Of a stretch of DNA of 64,000 nucleotides, positions 19,171 to 28,608 are shown one piece after another. This stretch comes from Bacteroidota bacterium (lineage in GTDB: Bacteria > Bacteroidota > Bacteroidia > Cytophagales > Cyclobacteriaceae). Where the stretch lies: the NCBI GenBank assembly GCA_024280115.1, contig JAJRQT010000203.1, positions 18,297-82,296 of the forward strand, read 5' to 3'. The first letter of the stretch is position 1. Each line of letters begins with the position of its first letter. The notes under the pieces were generated by a model. That model was not told the origin of the DNA. It was given only the letters and a program-made list of their open reading frames with translations, and searched no databases. Both the position numbers and the translations under genes were made by a program.

Positions 19171-19641
19171 ATGAAAACGATAGATTCACTAAATCAAGTT
19201 GCTGAATTTCATAGAACATTTAAACATCCTATTGAGGATACACCAATTATTCCCTCAAAGAAAAGATGTGATTTGAGAGTAGCGCTCATTAGAGAAGAAC
19301 TCGAAGAGCTTCAGGCGGCAATAGAGGATAATGATCTGGTGGAAATAGCCGATGCATTATGTGATATTCAATATGTGCTTAGCGGGGCTGTTTTAGAGTT
19401 TGGGATGGGTGATAAATTTAGAGAGCTTTTTGATGAAGTACAAAGGTCAAACATGAGCAAAAGCTGTATTTCAAAAGAAGATGCGGAGGCTACTATCAAA
19501 CATTACAAAGAAACCAAAGGGTTCGATTGTTACTATAAAGAAATTGACGGCCATTTTCCCGTTTATAGAACAGAAGACAATAAAACTTTGAAATCCATCA
19601 ATTATTCACCGGCTGATTTAAAAAGAATACTAAATCAATAG
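19171..19641 (+). CDS. MazG-like nucleoside triphosphate pyrophosphohydrolase
   Basis: The 156-residue protein has the all-alpha NTP pyrophosphatase pattern. It shows REELEELQAAIEDNDLVEIA followed by DALCDIQYV, that is the ExxE(12-28)ExxxD arrangement that holds magnesium. A later segment DEVQRSNMSK also belongs to this group. Such enzymes hydrolyse non-canonical or excess (d)NTPs to monophosphates. The C-terminus (GHFPVYRTEDNK) is an extension seen in phage and bacterial house-cleaning members. It ends exactly where the convergent ArsA-like gene ends, with no spare base between the two stop codons. Confidence 0.85.
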   Translation: MKTIDSLNQVAEFHRTFKHPIEDTPIIPSKKRCDLRVALIREELEELQAAIEDNDLVEIADALCDIQYVLSGAVLEFGMGDKFRELFDEVQRSNMSKSCISKEDAEATIKHYKETKGFDCYYKEIDGHFPVYRTEDNKTLKSINYSPADLKRILNQ

Positions 19642-20799
19642 TTACTTTTCAAGAATTACTGAAAGCCATGGATCTTCATATTCAGAAGATTTCAATTTAT
19701 AAAAATTTACAAACCTGGGCAGGAATATATTTTTTCGCCTGTTGCCAATTTGTAAAACGATCTCATCTCCATATTTATTGATTTGATACTTTTTATCCCT
19801 GAGAAAAGGTAATTTGATTTTAATATGATAACCTCCTTCAATTTCTTTCAATATATAGGGAGATTCATTGTACAATACATCAGTAGGATTGATGCCTGCA
19901 TATAATCTATCGGCAAATTCATGAAGTTTTTCCAGTCCAAAAATCTCTTCGCCAGCGTGCTTTGCTTTTAATATCGGTAATTCAGAAAAGCTATCTTCAA
20001 TGTCTTTAAGGTATATTTTTTGTGATTTTATATAGTTGGAGAAAAGAGTATTTTGAGTTTTTTCTTCGATGATTCTATTTACAATTACAGCATCAACATT
20101 GTAGCCATACAAGTTTAAATAAGTAAAAGCCCGCTTCGATTCGTTGATCACCATTTTTTCAGGGTTGGTCACCAATCTAATGGAGCATATGTCATGATTG
20201 GAAAAAATCTTCTGTATAACTTCCAGCTTGTCAAATATCTTTTCCAATTCCTCATAGCCTTTATCGATGGGAATTCCGGTGGTAATTCTGGCGACTTTAC
20301 CTATATTTCTGATAGCAAACCTCTGGAATGGCACTGCCTTGGTAACCCACCATTTGGTGACTTGAGGCAAAGTGAGGAGCGTTAATGTTTCTCCTGTCGG
20401 CGCACTGTCAATGATGATGAGGTCAAATAATTTTTCTGTATAATATTTTTCTATCCATAAAAATGCCGAAGCCTCTTCCATTCCCGGCAATGCTGACATC
20501 TCCTCTGCTAAGACGTGCTCTACACCTTGCCATCGAAAAACTGTGAGCATTAACTGACGTATGTTTTGCCAGTATTTTTGCATAGAATAATAAACATCCA
20601 ATTCCTGTGCAAACAGATTTTCCTGAACTTCCAGCGGTTCCGGCTCAAGACTATAACCTAGTGCATCGGACAAGCTATGGGCAGGGTCAGTAGAGATAAT
20701 AAGGGTTTTCAATCCACTTTTAGCTGCTTTTATTGCCGTTGCAGCCGCAACCGTAGTTTTACCCACACCACCTTTTCCTGTAAATAGAATGATTCTCAT
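19642..20799 (-). CDS. ArsA/GET3-family ATPase with C-terminal HSP20-like domain
   Basis: The deviant Walker A motif GKGGVGKTT is at residues 8-16, followed by STDPAHSLSDALG (switch-type segment) and DSAPTGETLTLL, all typical of ArsA/TRC40 ATPases. The C-terminal 80 residues (GGYHIKIKLPFLRDKKYQ) form the small HSP20/alpha-crystallin-like domain found in bacterial members. The arsenite-binding cysteine triad of true ArsA is not seen and no ars genes are near. A role in energising a transporter or in handling a membrane protein or lipid is therefore more likely than arsenic export. The gene is transcribed away from the SGNH/FadL pair's terminator. Confidence 0.88.
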   Translation of the reverse strand: MRIILFTGKGGVGKTTVAAATAIKAAKSGLKTLIISTDPAHSLSDALGYSLEPEPLEVQENLFAQELDVYYSMQKYWQNIRQLMLTVFRWQGVEHVLAEEMSALPGMEEASAFLWIEKYYTEKLFDLIIIDSAPTGETLTLLTLPQVTKWWVTKAVPFQRFAIRNIGKVARITTGIPIDKGYEELEKIFDKLEVIQKIFSNHDICSIRLVTNPEKMVINESKRAFTYLNLYGYNVDAVIVNRIIEEKTQNTLFSNYIKSQKIYLKDIEDSFSELPILKAKHAGEEIFGLEKLHEFADRLYAGINPTDVLYNESPYILKEIEGGYHIKIKLPFLRDKKYQINKYGDEIVLQIGNRRKNIFLPRFVNFYKLKSSEYEDPWLSVILEK

Positions 20800-20814
20800 A
20801 AAAATTCTATTATA

Positions 20815-20844
20815 ATAAAAAAGCCCGGAACAGGCCCAGGCTTT
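20815..20844 (-). terminator. Rho-independent terminator of the SGNH/FadL operon
   Basis: On the minus strand AAAGCCTGG and CCGGGCTTT form a 9-bp stem with one G-T pair and a loop of 7-8 bases, followed by a T run. It lies about 20 bases after the stop of the SGNH lipoprotein gene. Confidence 0.82.
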
Positions 20845-20864
20845 AAATTTAACTTCTAATTAAT

Positions 20865-22295
20865 TTAAGGCAATATCACCGCACGGTAATTATTGAGATT
20901 TACGGGAGATATCCTGGCATTAAACTCTGTATTTATGGTTTGAATAATATCGTTAGCAATCAGAGCATATCCACGGGGAGTCAAATGCACTCCATCCAAT
21001 GAAAAAGCGCCACCAGAAATAAAACCACCACTTACATTCACTCCGTCAATGAATACGCCATTATTTATGTCTTCGAGCAGGTCGTTGATTTCTACAACAC
21101 CAATATTCTGATCAGCGCCATATCCTAGAATAATCTGATTGTATTGATCAGTATAATCATTGACATTTTTAATTTCACTTTCTGTTAAAGAATATTCATC
21201 ACCCATTGGAACAACAACTCCTATAGCAGATAAAGGATTTCCCGGATCTGCTAACTCGCCAAGTACACCTAAAGCAGTTAAAAGTATTAAATCATTGCTG
21301 TCCGTCTGCCTGACTTGACCGTACATTGCCAAAGCCGGATTAATTGAACCAAGAATTGGTCCGATATCGTCTAATGCCTTATCTACAATCAATACTGGAT
21401 TTATTCCTTCTCCATATGTTACCTTTCTTCTTTCAGCATCTTCGGCTGTAATAATATTTTGTGCAACCAGGCCGGCGAGAACAGCATTATAACCTCCAAA
21501 AGCAGTAATACCCATTAAGGCAGATGCAGTTTGCTCATCCAAAGGAATTGATAAATATGGTACCGTTGTAAAAAAAGGAGATAGAGTTACCTTTGGAATT
21601 GTAATTAGGACTCCTTTAGCATTTGTTGATGTTAGAGCAGACATCAATTGACCATAAAAATTATCAAATACATCAACCGGAGTCAAACCACCTAATCCCA
21701 GTTGACCTCCGTCAATACCAGCAGAACCACCGGATGATGCATAGCCCAATACATCATTGCTGCCTATCCAACAAGTGAAGAAAGTTGGATTACTATCCTC
21801 AACCACTTTTAGATAAGTGGTTATTGGAGATTGTCCACCGAGCATTCGATAAAAAAACGGGTTTACCTGCGGGCTGGAACCATATCCTGGAAAATTGATA
21901 TCTCTGACTCTTATGCCAGGAACGCCAAGGTTATTAAAAGGTCCTTCAAGTTGTACGAGCCAATCGGGGTCAGCGTCAATAGTACCAATTTCCGGTGCTA
22001 ATGATTTTAAGTATAAATATCCTGAACCGTTGCCAGGGATATCCGGTTGCCTGAAATTAATAGGTGAAATTGCACTCATTTGCTGAGCGATTTGATTAGG
22101 ATAAGACTGTAGCTGACCATCTGCGTACAGACCTCTGTCAGCATATCCTGCGGTTAATGAATTTCCAACTGCGATGTAATTACTAAAATCTATCCCACCA
22201 GCCGAAGGAGCGGGAACATCAATTTCCGGAGTACATGCATAAAAAATTATTAATGCAGGTAGTATATATATTATTCTTTTTGTCCAATTTTTCAT
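20865..22295 (-). CDS. SGNH/GDSL hydrolase-like lipoprotein
   Basis: The leader ends in a lipobox (IIFYAC, Cys21), so this is an outer-membrane-associated lipoprotein. Block I of SGNH hydrolases is AVGNSLTAGYADRG near residue 43 with the catalytic Ser. A GSND segment (GSNDVLGYA) and the final DGVHLTPRGYALIA with catalytic Asp and His complete the set. The long insertions between blocks (476 residues in all) are usual for the Bacteroidota version. It follows a FadL-type porin gene by 18 bases. The pair is a recurring arrangement and suggests that the esterase releases fatty acids which the porin takes up. Confidence 0.88.
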   Translation of the reverse strand: MKNWTKRIIYILPALIIFYACTPEIDVPAPSAGGIDFSNYIAVGNSLTAGYADRGLYADGQLQSYPNQIAQQMSAISPINFRQPDIPGNGSGYLYLKSLAPEIGTIDADPDWLVQLEGPFNNLGVPGIRVRDINFPGYGSSPQVNPFFYRMLGGQSPITTYLKVVEDSNPTFFTCWIGSNDVLGYASSGGSAGIDGGQLGLGGLTPVDVFDNFYGQLMSALTSTNAKGVLITIPKVTLSPFFTTVPYLSIPLDEQTASALMGITAFGGYNAVLAGLVAQNIITAEDAERRKVTYGEGINPVLIVDKALDDIGPILGSINPALAMYGQVRQTDSNDLILLTALGVLGELADPGNPLSAIGVVVPMGDEYSLTESEIKNVNDYTDQYNQIILGYGADQNIGVVEINDLLEDINNGVFIDGVNVSGGFISGGAFSLDGVHLTPRGYALIANDIIQTINTEFNARISPVNLNNYRAVILP

Positions 22296-22313
22296 TGTAT
22301 CGTTATTTAAGTA

Positions 22314-23624
22314 TTAAAACTTGTATGCTATTGAAAAGCCAGGAATAACTGCATTTAACTTATATGTACCGGGTAATACATCCCGTGTCCCAGATTGTTG
22401 TGGAGTTGACAGTGTATATGTTCCTGCGGCGATAGCTTGCTCTATTGTTTGCTCTCGCTGAGCGCTATGGATATAGAGGAACGAAAGATCCAGTTGGAAG
22501 TGCTCTCCAATGGCAAACCCTATTCCGGCAGTCAATCCAAGCCTGTCATTATCAGGGGTTTCTGGTGTCATGTACCCATCCTGAACAGGTGTCTTATCAT
22601 AGTACAATCCTGCTCTTAGCTGCAAATTGTTTTCTAATACATATTCTCCTCCAAGGTGTATTACCCATGAATCTTCATAGTTTCTTGGCGAACTGCTGTC
22701 TTCTAATCCGGGAGTATTTGTTTTAAAATCAAAATCAAGAGATTTATAGGCGCTCCATCCAACCCAATCGAATTGAGTGCCAATTTCAAAATTCTCACTT
22801 ATATGATAAGTCAGACCAGCGCTAATCACAGAAGGCAAAGGCAGGCTTGCATTGAATGTATTTCCGTCAGGGAACAGTCCTGCAATAGATGATGGAACAA
22901 CAAATTCAGCATCGCCATCTTCAATTTTCATATCAACTTTAGATCTGTAACTCAAACCTAAATCAATTTTTTCTGAAGCGGCATATAATATTCCAATGTT
23001 ATATCCATAAGCCAGAGAGGCACTGCCCTCCAGGCTTACCGAGCCTTCGCTATAATTATTCCCATCTTGCCTGGCATCTAATAAGAGTGTCCGCATTAAA
23101 TTCACACTTCCAAGAGTTATGTCCAGTCCGGCGCCTATTGAAAGTTTGTCACTAATTCTAAAGGCTACGGTTGGTTGAATCTGAATTGCTTTCAGTGTCA
23201 ACTCATTCAGCATATCACGGCCATCCCAGGTATTCCCCCAATTTACTCCGGAACCAAAAGGAGTCATTGCGCCAATTCCGAATTTAAATTTTCCATCCTT
23301 GGGTCCCCAAACAGCATAAAAATGAAAAGGCGTTCCGGTAGGATTGTCAGTTTCCGCAGTGTAACTGCTGTTACTAGTTTCAGAATTCCAATAGGTATTA
23401 CTGGCAAAAATCGGGTTAGTCCCAATGAGGATGCTATTGTGATCCATAAATCCCATAGCACCGGGGTTAAAGAACAAACTTGATGCATCGCTATACATCA
23501 TTACTCCTAAATTGCCCATGCCAGTTGTTCTGTTGCCCTGCAATAGAACCTGGTAACCAGAGCCATAGCTAAATGGACTGATAAGCGTACTAAGAAAACA
23601 AATAGTTAATAGTTTTTTCATCAT
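22314..23624 (-). CDS. OmpP1/FadL/TodX family outer membrane transporter
   Basis: The start at 23624 gives a signal peptide (MKKLLTICFLSTLISPFSYG). The mature N-terminus GYQVLLQGNRTTGMGNLG matches the FadL plug segment, and FFNPGAMGFM with its NPA-like triplet is the family signature. The remainder alternates amphipathic strands and ends in an aromatic residue (FSIAYKF), as expected of a 14-stranded barrel. It would bring long-chain fatty acids or other hydrophobic compounds across the outer membrane. It is the first gene of an operon with the SGNH lipoprotein. Confidence 0.9.
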   Translation of the reverse strand: MMKKLLTICFLSTLISPFSYGSGYQVLLQGNRTTGMGNLGVMMYSDASSLFFNPGAMGFMDHNSILIGTNPIFASNTYWNSETSNSSYTAETDNPTGTPFHFYAVWGPKDGKFKFGIGAMTPFGSGVNWGNTWDGRDMLNELTLKAIQIQPTVAFRISDKLSIGAGLDITLGSVNLMRTLLLDARQDGNNYSEGSVSLEGSASLAYGYNIGILYAASEKIDLGLSYRSKVDMKIEDGDAEFVVPSSIAGLFPDGNTFNASLPLPSVISAGLTYHISENFEIGTQFDWVGWSAYKSLDFDFKTNTPGLEDSSSPRNYEDSWVIHLGGEYVLENNLQLRAGLYYDKTPVQDGYMTPETPDNDRLGLTAGIGFAIGEHFQLDLSFLYIHSAQREQTIEQAIAAGTYTLSTPQQSGTRDVLPGTYKLNAVIPGFSIAYKF

Positions 23625-23884
23625 AGTAAAAATTTTGTTTATCAAACACAAAAATATGCTTAAACTTAAATAAGTTTTGATTGGTTAATAGTAATAATAA
23701 TTACACGGTTCCGAGGTCGTCTAATTGTCAGTTTATACTTATTGCAATAATAAAAACTACTGACGGTTTTCCATTTCAATAAATCATCTTCAATAAAGAA
23801 TAGTTATCGAAATGCATTTATAAATCATTTTACAAAAAAAATATTCTATGAAATATCGTAAACTTTTCCGAATTAAAAGAAGAT

Positions 23885-25485
23885 TTATGCAATTTTCAAT
23901 TCTTCGAGTGGTTTTTTTGTATTCCCTTTTTTTTCTGAAATTTGGGCCATTGCATATTCTGCCAATGCTGTAATACTTAAACTTGGATTGACGCCCAGGT
24001 TACATGGAATTATAGAACCGTCTAAAACATACATATTCTTATACCCATGAACTTCGAAAAATTCATCTACAACACCTTCATTATCGGTTTTCCCCATTGG
24101 GCAACCGCCTAAAATATGAGCTGTCATGGGCATATCCAGTAATATCTCAGGCCACGCATTTTGAGCTATCCCATTTACCTTCTTTGCATATCTATGCATA
24201 ACATCCTGCCCAATGGAGATAAAGGCCGGCACCCTGGAATTTTTATCATTTTTAATGGTCATTTTTCCGCCGAATATCCTATTACTCCATATCATTCTCA
24301 TCGAATTATCCAATGACTGCATCACCAGGAATATAATTGACTTTTTACCCCAATTTTTAAAAGTAAATGTCAGTTTCAAAAATTTTATAGGATGCCGGAT
24401 CGCAGTTAATATCCATTTCAAAAATCGTATGATTCCCTTACCTTCTCCAACCGCCAGGGTGGCGAGCTTTCCCATAGCACCGGATTCATCATTATACTTT
24501 ACTATTTCAACATGTGTATGATCATCCGGATTGAAATAGGATGAAATGGCTACTCCATTATTTAGTTTTCTATCTGCATTGCTGATGCCACATAGCGACT
24601 CTGAGTTGGTAAGTATATTTTCTCCAAGATGGTCTGAAAGATTTGGCATTGTCCCAAATTTGTATTTTTGTTTCAATAGCAAATCCATCGTGCCCAATAC
24701 GCCTCCACAAACTATTAATCCTTTTGCAGTATAAGTTCTTTTATTTTGCCAAACCAGGATGTGCTGTCTTTTGTCTGGATAGAATACAATTCATTCTCTA
24801 CGGTTATTTTTGTGACGATGCAACTGTCTATTACATCTGCCCCGTATTGTTCGGCAAAGTAAAGGTAGTTTTTATCCAACGTGTTTTTGGCATTGTATTT
24901 ACAACCAACCAGGCAACCGCCACATTCCCGGCAACCTTGCCTAAGAGGTCCTTTACCATTGAAATAGGGGTCTGTTTCTTCATCAATATCACCATAATAT
25001 ACTCCCACATTTACGCCTTTAAATGAGCTCTCAACACCCATATCAGCCGCGACTTCCTTCAGAAGCAAATCTTCCTCGTGGAAGTTCACCAATGTCTTCG
25101 TCCCCAGCATGTGTCTGGCGAGGTCATAATAAGGTGTTAAAACTTTTTTCCAATCTTTAATATGAGACCAGATCGGATTTTTAAAAAATTCATCCGGTGG
25201 AAACATGTGGGTATTACCATATACAATAGAGCCCCCGCCAACGCCAACACCACTGAGTATGGTTACTTGCCTGAAGAAGGTGACATTTTGAAAACCAAAC
25301 CATTTTAATTTCGGCATCCACAAAAACTTTTTCAAATTCCAGTCAGATTTTGGAAAATCAGTCGATTTGAATCTTTTGCCTTTTTCGATGACCAGCACAG
25401 AATAACCTTTTTCTGATAACCTCATAGCTGAGACACTGCCGCCAAACCCGGAACCAATCACAATATAATCGTAAGTCTTATTCAT
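23885..25485 (-). pseudogene. GMC-type FAD oxidoreductase split by a frameshift
   Basis: The first part (25485 down to about 24752) starts with the FAD motif YDYIVIGSGFGGSVSAMRLS and includes GVGVGGGSIVYGN and a cysteine-rich stretch GCRECGGCLVGCKYN. Its frame stops at 24715. The second part continues in another frame from about 24750: reading WQNKRTYTAKGLIVCGG runs straight into GTMDLLLKQKYKFG and on to HILGGCPMG and the closing NPSLSITALAEYA. A missing base in the TTT run near 24750-24753 explains the break. Joined, the protein would have about 533 residues, like cholesterol-oxidase-type enzymes. The break may be real inactivation or an assembly error. Confidence 0.85.
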
Positions 25486-25683
25486 TTTTATATGCTATTG
25501 ACTTCATGAAATGCTTTGAATACTATAAAAATTATAGCTTTTTTACTAAATTAAAATTGGTAGGTTGGATTATAAAATTAAATGTTTTAAGGATGAATTA
25601 TTGAATTATTTCAAAATAAATATCTTTATACGTAGATTTATTATCAAAGTAATGATTTTACTAAAGATTGAATAAAATTATCA

Positions 25684-26844
25684 ATGAGTAAAGAAGCTAA
25701 TTCACCGGCGATAAAAAATGATTGGTACACTGACCTCTCAGATCAGGCACTAAATAACAAACATATCGTGCATGAATATTTTAATCTGAGATTCACAAAA
25801 CTTGTCGTCCGGGAAGTTATAAAATATCTTAGTGATTATTATTTCAGAGCAAAATTCGTTGGTTTTGAAAATATGCCAAAGAGGAACAATCCCGACGCTC
25901 CACTGATTTTTGCAAGCAATCATTCAGGAATGGCTTTTCCCTGGGATGGGATCATTTTGGCATCCGGAATTTATGAGATGTTTGATTACGGTCCTAAAAG
26001 TATGAGGCCGCTGGCATCTCCAATGCTTTCTGAATCAGTGCTGATGAATCCATATCTCTATGAAAATCTATGGAAAATAGTTGGTTCTGTTGACGCATCA
26101 TTTCTGAATTTTGAAACCATGATGCTTCAAAATGAACATAATTTGCTGATATATCCTGAAGGGGTTCCGGGAATCGGAAAAGGATTTAATAAGCGCTATC
26201 AGTTGCAGCGGTTTTCTTCGTCATTCATTACCATGTCGATTAAATATAAAACGGATATAGTTCCTTTATTAACCGTAAATGGAGAATTTATCAACCCCTA
26301 TGCATACCGGTCAGGCTGGTTAAATAAATTAGTCAATAAAATCGGTGTTCCGTTTTTACCTCTGGGATTAGTTTCACTATTCATACCCTTTCAACCATGG
26401 ATATTTTATATGGGATTTCCGGCAAAATTGACTTACGTTCTCGGAAAACCAATAAAAGTTCATGAGATGACCGATAAGCCAATCGATGAAATTTCGTATG
26501 AAGAATTAGTGGATATCAAAGAGCGGGTGAGGACAGAAATGCAACAACAATTAAATAATGCCGTTGAGAAATATGGAAAAAAGCCATTTTATTTCAGAGA
26601 ATTTTTGTCCTTGACATTTAAAAATTTAGATAAATTGCCATATTCAATGCCATTTGGTTGGCCGCTATTATTTGAACAGTTTAATTTATCATGGAAAAAA
26701 ATTAAAGTAGATGATCAGCCTTTAAAATTAGGATTTTTATCCACTTTTAAAATAATATTGAAATCTCCAAAACAACTCTTCTTCTACCTTCCAATTATTG
26801 GATGGATACCTTTATTAATGAAAGGATTAAAAAGGAAAACCTGA
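25684..26844 (+). CDS. Lysophospholipid acyltransferase family protein (PlsC-like)
   Basis: The acyltransferase block is FASNHSGMAFPWDG near residue 78, holding the catalytic His and a downstream Asp. LLIYPEGVPGIGKG follows near residue 160 and matches the glycerophosphate-binding EGTR-like block. At 386 residues it is longer than PlsC, with an N-terminal extension and a C-terminal hydrophobic tail (FYLPIIGWIPLLMKG) that may anchor it. It likely transfers acyl chains to a phospholipid or glycolipid acceptor at the inner membrane. The esterase gene follows 37 bases later on the same strand, so the two may form an operon. Confidence 0.82.
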   Translation: MSKEANSPAIKNDWYTDLSDQALNNKHIVHEYFNLRFTKLVVREVIKYLSDYYFRAKFVGFENMPKRNNPDAPLIFASNHSGMAFPWDGIILASGIYEMFDYGPKSMRPLASPMLSESVLMNPYLYENLWKIVGSVDASFLNFETMMLQNEHNLLIYPEGVPGIGKGFNKRYQLQRFSSSFITMSIKYKTDIVPLLTVNGEFINPYAYRSGWLNKLVNKIGVPFLPLGLVSLFIPFQPWIFYMGFPAKLTYVLGKPIKVHEMTDKPIDEISYEELVDIKERVRTEMQQQLNNAVEKYGKKPFYFREFLSLTFKNLDKLPYSMPFGWPLLFEQFNLSWKKIKVDDQPLKLGFLSTFKIILKSPKQLFFYLPIIGWIPLLMKGLKRKT

Positions 26845-26881
26845 ACGGCAACTTGAAGATATTTTTATAACGTGAAGGAGC

Positions 26882-27796
26882 ATGGCATCATTGAAACATA
26901 ACTTCTTAAAGGGAGTCCTTAATACTTTGAGTCTTCCAATGTATTGGAAGTTGCCCCCTGTCGATCATTTGAGGAGCATACTAGAAACTTCCACCATGAT
27001 GGCAACATTGCCATGGGGTGTTACTTTTGAGAAAATAGAGTTAAACGAAGCAGGTGCTGAATGGCTTACGCCAAACAATGCCGAAGATGGGCATATATTG
27101 CTTTATATACATGGTGGCGGATATGTAATTGGCTCTCCTCATACACATCGTGCGATCGCAGGCAAGATCGCTAAGGGGATCCATGCAAATTGCCTGTTAA
27201 TAGATTATAGAAAAGCGCCGGAATATCCATTTCCTGCGGCATTAAATGATGCATATTACTCTTATAATTATTTGCTTGAAAAAGGGTACGATCCGAAAAG
27301 AATAGTCATTGTTGGTGATTCGGCCGGAGGAGGATTGACTTTAGCAATGCAATTCAAGCTTCGTTCAGAAGGTTTACCGCTACCGCTTTGTTCTGTGTTA
27401 CTCTCCCCATATCTGGATTTACACGGCTCCGGGGAATCAGTAGAGAAGAATGCTAAGAATGATCGTTTTCTCGATGTATTTGAAATGAGAAAGTGGGCTG
27501 ATATGTATGCAGGTGATCATGATTTCTCGAATCCATTGATTTCTCCATTATTTGGTAATTTCAGAGGGCTACCTCCAATTCTTGTTCAGTCGAGTGAAAG
27601 TGAGGTACTTTACAATGATTCTACAAGATTTGTAAGCAAGGCCAAAAAACAAGGAGTGAAAATTACATTTCAAACATGGCATGGCCTAATTCACTGGTGG
27701 CATATGTTTGGAGGGATGCCTGAAGCCAAGGAGGCGATTGATAAAATAATACAATTCATCGCTGAGCATTACGGTTCTGCTAAAACAAAACCTTAG
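26882..27796 (+). CDS. Alpha/beta hydrolase of the hormone-sensitive-lipase type
   Basis: The oxyanion-hole motif HGGGYVIGSPHTHR is near residue 77 and the nucleophile elbow is GDSAGGG. A late Glu or Asp and the His in WHGLIHWWHMF complete the triad. These mark the HSL family (bacterial esterase family IV), which hydrolyses esters of short or medium acyl chains or activated lactones. There is no signal peptide, so it acts in the cytoplasm. It lies just after the PlsC-like acyltransferase, which suggests lipid remodelling, but the substrate is open. Confidence 0.9.
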   Translation: MASLKHNFLKGVLNTLSLPMYWKLPPVDHLRSILETSTMMATLPWGVTFEKIELNEAGAEWLTPNNAEDGHILLYIHGGGYVIGSPHTHRAIAGKIAKGIHANCLLIDYRKAPEYPFPAALNDAYYSYNYLLEKGYDPKRIVIVGDSAGGGLTLAMQFKLRSEGLPLPLCSVLLSPYLDLHGSGESVEKNAKNDRFLDVFEMRKWADMYAGDHDFSNPLISPLFGNFRGLPPILVQSSESEVLYNDSTRFVSKAKKQGVKITFQTWHGLIHWWHMFGGMPEAKEAIDKIIQFIAEHYGSAKTKP

Positions 27797-27999
27797 AATT
27801 TTATATTCAACATGGATTATAAATTTTGAATTTTATTCATCGTTATACCATTTCATAACCATCATTTAAATCCTCCAACCTTCTGCAAATGAGCGGAATT
27901 TGAGTGCAATTTTTTTTTTTAATCATAATTGAATCTTTTAGATGAATAAAACGTTTTTCTTATGTAAATTGTGCTATTACAAACAAGAGTTAAAATAAC

Positions 28000-28488
28000 A
28001 TGGAAGATCTATTTAAAAAATTTTTGTACACTGGAGTAGGATTGGTAGCAATGACTGCCGAAAAAATTCAGAAATCAGTTAATAATCTGGTAAATGAGGG
28101 TAAACTCTCCATTGAGGAGGGGAAAAAGGTAGTTGATAAGCTGGTCAGTGATGGCAAGCTATCGGCGGAAGAAGGTAAAAAAGTAGTTGAAGATTTCGTA
28201 GCAAAAGGTAAAGTCTCAACAGAAGAAGGCAAAAAACTTGTTGATGATTTTTTTAAGAATGCAAAGACAAAAAAAGACGAAGTTGAAACACAGCTTAAAA
28301 GTATTGTTGAGCGAGTTTTAAGTAATTTTGATTTTGCAACAACTAAGGAATTAGATGCGCTTAAAAAGAAGGTTGCCGCTTTGGAGGCAAAGCAAAAAAC
28401 TGTTAAAAAACCGGTGACTAAAACAACGGCAAAAGCGGTTAAAAAACCTGTAGCTCAGGCTACTAAGAAAGTAACGGCTACTGTTTAA
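28000..28488 (+). CDS. Phasin-like coiled-coil protein with internal repeats and basic tail
   Basis: The N-terminus (FKKFLYTGVGLVAMTAEKIQ) resembles the phasin/PhaF family start. Then a 17-residue unit is repeated three times: NEGKLSIEEGKKVVDKL, SDGKLSAEEGKKVVEDF and AKGKVSTEEGKKLVDDF. A helical segment with heptad spacing (LKKKVAALEAKQ) follows, and the tail is rich in Lys, Pro, Ala and Thr like histone-H1-type tails. Phasins coat polyester granules and PhaF also binds DNA, but no polyester synthase is seen here. The gene has its own terminator and precedes the UbiB-like kinase. Confidence 0.8.
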   Translation: MEDLFKKFLYTGVGLVAMTAEKIQKSVNNLVNEGKLSIEEGKKVVDKLVSDGKLSAEEGKKVVEDFVAKGKVSTEEGKKLVDDFFKNAKTKKDEVETQLKSIVERVLSNFDFATTKELDALKKKVAALEAKQKTVKKPVTKTTAKAVKKPVAQATKKVTATV

Positions 28489-28511
28489 TAAGTGAAAATA
28501 TTGCTAATTAA

Positions 28512-28550
28512 AAAATGCCAAAGTCAATTTTGATTTTGGCATTTATTTTT
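28512..28550 (+). terminator. Rho-independent terminator after the phasin-like gene
   Basis: A long stem AAATGCCAAA/TTTGGCATTT with an inner TCAA/TTGA pairing is followed by TATTTTTTTT. It begins about 25 bases after the stop codon. Confidence 0.88.
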
Positions 28551-28608
28551 TTTAATGCAGACCAAATGAATAGTTTTTTTAACTTGGTCAAAAAATACAA
28601 ATCAATTT

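Noticed and set aside
19642..20799. Arsenite efflux ATPase
   Set aside because: No arsenite-binding cysteine set and no arsB, arsC or arsR neighbours; only the ATPase family is supported.
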